A stretch of DNA of 32,899 bases, taken from JBBPYR01 sp038199755 (GTDB lineage Bacteria; Chloroflexota; Ktedonobacteria; Ktedonobacterales; Ktedonobacteraceae). The stretch covers positions 1 to 32,899 of the forward strand of contig JBBPYR010000037.1 of NCBI GenBank assembly GCA_038199755.1. The letters run 5' to 3'. Under the pieces are notes generated by a model. It did no database searches. It was not told the origin of the DNA and saw nothing but the letters and a program-made list of their open reading frames with translations. Shown here piece after piece: positions 31,122 through 32,899 of this stretch. The stretch's first letter is position 1. Every line of letters begins with the position of its first letter. Position numbers and translations under genes: made by a program.

Positions 31122-32843
31122 ATGGCAAATCGTGTAGGGGAGCAACTAGGGAATTATCGGCTTACACGTCCGCTTGGTCGTGGTGGCTTTGCGGATGTCT
31201 ATCTGGGCGAACATATTTTTCTAAAATCACTCGCGGCTATTAAGATTCTGCATACGCAGATGACTGAAGAGGACTTGCAACATTTTTTGCAGGAAGCGCA
31301 GATCATTGCCAGTATGCGACATCCAAATATTGTACGTATCTTAGAGTTTGGCATTGATGCTGTTCAGAATTTGCCTTTCTTCGTAATGGACTATGCCCCA
31401 CTCGGTACGCTACGGCAGCGCCATCCCTCGGGGACTGTTGTGCCGCTGGCGACTGTCCTGTCTTATATCAAACCCCTCGCATCGGCTCTACAGTACGCGC
31501 ATACCTCAAAACGCATTGTGCATTGTGATATCAAGCCAGAAAACATGCTTATTGGTGAAAATGGTGAGATCGTATTAAGTGATTTCGGTGTTTCTGTGGT
31601 CGCACGTAGCACAACCTCGCTGCAAACGATGAACAGTTCTGGCACCGTATATTATATGCCGCCGGAACAGATTGATGGTAAACCACGACCGGCCAGCGAT
31701 CAATATGCGTTAGCGGTAGTAGTATACGAATGGCTGTGCGGCAATCTTCCCTTCACCGGTTCCCTTACCGAGATTATATTGAGCCAGATATCGAAGCCAC
31801 CGCCTCCTTTGCGCTCCTGGGTACCAAACATTCCGCTAGAGGTGGAGCGCGTCATATTGCGCGCCCTGGCAAAAGACCCGGCCCAGCGCTTTAATAACAT
31901 TGGTGCGTTTGCAGCGGCTTTGGAGCAGGCCACCCAAGGTGCTCCATTGCCACAACAAGGCCCAGGTGCTCGGCTGTTAAAGTTCGGTGGCCATAGCGCG
32001 GAGGTCAACGCGATTGCCTGGTCCCCTGATGGACGGCGGGTCGCTTCGGGTGGGACAGACAATAGTGTGCAGGTGTGGGATAGCATAACAGGCGCACGTA
32101 TGCTCAAATATATGCATACTAACTGGGTGCGTGCGCTGGCATGGGCACCGAACGGGGCGCGCCTTGCCTCGGCCAGCTATGACAATAGCATTCAGGTCTG
32201 GGACTATTTTAACGGGCAATTGCTCTTTACGTGCATGGGTCACACACATGGCATCAATGGCTTGGCATGGTCGCCTGATGGGACACGTTTTGCCAGTAGT
32301 TCGTGGGATAAAACGGTGCGTATCTGGGGTGCGGCGGCGGGGAATCTCCTTTCGATCTATAACGGACATACAGATGTGGTCAGTGTCGTTGCCTGGTCCC
32401 CTGATAATGAGTATATTGCTTCGGCTGGAAGCGACAAAACAGTACAGGTGCGCCATGTCATCAGTGGCCGCTTGCTGCAAACTTATCGTGGTCATAGCGA
32501 TTGTGTCAATGGTCTGGCGTGGTCGCCTGATGGCAGAATACTTGCCTCCGCCAGTGACGATGAACATGTGCATCTGTGGGATGTGTTGAGTGGACGACTT
32601 TTGTTATCGTATCACGGTCATAGTGATTGGGTCTGGTGGGTGGCGTGGTCGTTGGATGGTCGGCGCATCATCTCTAGTAGCCGCGACAAGACGGCCCAGG
32701 TTTGGGAAGTCAGCACTGGACGCACACTCTTTACCTACACAGGCCATAGCGCATCCGTCAATGCCGCGCTCTGGTCTCCCGATGCTACACGCGTCGTCTC
32801 GTGCTCAAAAGATCAAACCGTACACATCTGGCAATCACCTTAA
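31122..32843 (+). CDS. Serine/threonine protein kinase with seven-bladed WD40 propeller
   Basis: Protein of 573 aa. The Hanks-type kinase domain (about 10-270) has the glycine loop LGRGGFADVY, Lys41 (AAIKIL), a probable alpha-C Glu58, HCDIKPEN with catalytic Asp136, and DFG at 154-156. The arginine of the usual HRD is replaced by Cys135, so it is a non-RD kinase. Residues about 288-573 form seven WD40 repeats, enough for a closed propeller (for example GHSAEVNAIAWSPDGRRVAS). No transmembrane segment separates the two parts, so it should be cytoplasmic and the propeller probably binds substrates or partners. Longer frames start at 31008 and 31104, but the first lies inside the palindrome; AGGGA precedes the ATG at 31122. 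Targets are unknown. Confidence 0.93.
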   Translation: MANRVGEQLGNYRLTRPLGRGGFADVYLGEHIFLKSLAAIKILHTQMTEEDLQHFLQEAQIIASMRHPNIVRILEFGIDAVQNLPFFVMDYAPLGTLRQRHPSGTVVPLATVLSYIKPLASALQYAHTSKRIVHCDIKPENMLIGENGEIVLSDFGVSVVARSTTSLQTMNSSGTVYYMPPEQIDGKPRPASDQYALAVVVYEWLCGNLPFTGSLTEIILSQISKPPPPLRSWVPNIPLEVERVILRALAKDPAQRFNNIGAFAAALEQATQGAPLPQQGPGARLLKFGGHSAEVNAIAWSPDGRRVASGGTDNSVQVWDSITGARMLKYMHTNWVRALAWAPNGARLASASYDNSIQVWDYFNGQLLFTCMGHTHGINGLAWSPDGTRFASSSWDKTVRIWGAAAGNLLSIYNGHTDVVSVVAWSPDNEYIASAGSDKTVQVRHVISGRLLQTYRGHSDCVNGLAWSPDGRILASASDDEHVHLWDVLSGRLLLSYHGHSDWVWWVAWSLDGRRIISSSRDKTAQVWEVSTGRTLFTYTGHSASVNAALWSPDATRVVSCSKDQTVHIWQSP

Positions 32844-32855
32844 GTGGGGAAAAAA

Positions 32856-32899
32856 ATGATCAAGGAGGGCAGAGAGTGGCAAGTGCAGCCATGGCAACC
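32856..32899 (+). CDS. Possible start of a further gene, cut by the window end
   Basis: An ATG at 32856, preceded by GGGGA, opens a frame (MIKEGREWQVQPWQ) that runs to the end of the window. It begins 12 bp after the kinase stop, so it could be co-transcribed. A GTG start farther on, after GGAGGG, is an alternative. Too little is present to identify it. Confidence 0.3.
   Translation, partial: MIKEGREWQVQPWQ

Noticed and set aside
1..32899. CRISPR array, rRNA genes or prophage structural genes
   Set aside because: No regularly spaced repeat series, no rRNA-like blocks and no phage structural motifs were seen.

Overview
The window looks like chromosomal DNA from a Ktedonobacteria-type member of the Chloroflexota. 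This is an inference from gene content: a soluble Ser/Thr kinase fused to a WD40 propeller, IS607-type transposons with TnpB, a SCO6745-like protein, a rifampicin-phosphotransferase-like enzyme and many intergenic palindromes, all in moderately GC-rich DNA. No rRNA or phylogenetic marker was compared.

Layout. 1-6.8 kb: a YyaL/SPATA20-type thioredoxin-domain protein (-) diverges from an RPH-like PEP-utilising phosphotransferase (+). After a 103-bp cruciform repeat comes a TetR regulator translationally coupled to an alpha/beta hydrolase. 6.8-8.3 kb: a damaged IS607 element, with a truncated tnpA and an intact tnpB. 8.3-14 kb: an acyl-CoA dehydrogenase converging on a membrane-anchored hydrolase-like protein with a degraded triad, then psuG, a four-helix membrane protein and purH (-). 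14-18.9 kb: an anchored, secreted Asn/Gly-rich protein, the rplU-rpmA ribosomal operon with a long leader, a SCO6745-like protein and a DUF1697 protein. 18.99-19.86 kb: a tRNA-Arg(CCT) gene whose 3' end is repeated 789 bp downstream. The DNA between the repeats is AT-rich and encodes a truncated PD-(D/E)XK homing-endonuclease-like protein and an excisionase-like HTH protein. 19.9-23.1 kb: a type B carboxylesterase, a small unknown ORF and pgeF/yfiH. 23.15-25.2 kb: a complete IS607 element inserted in a HicB-like gene, with the two ends of that gene still readable on either side. 25.2-32.9 kb: an LCP-family protein, FtsH, an S9 peptidase, the kinase-WD40 protein and the start of one more possible gene.

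Most genes are single transcription units separated by palindromes. The clear co-transcribed pairs are rplU-rpmA, tetR-hydrolase and tnpA-tnpB. The most interesting features are: (1) the 0.8-kb tRNA-borne unit with no visible recombinase; (2) a compensatory-mutation-supported hairpin at the 3' end of both tnpB genes, expected to be part of the omega RNA, with element ends fixed by the split HicB gene; (3) TnpB proteins lacking the usual RuvC-II glutamate and zinc ribbon; and (4) intergenic palindromes with arms of up to 32 bp that mirror the last codons of neighbouring genes.
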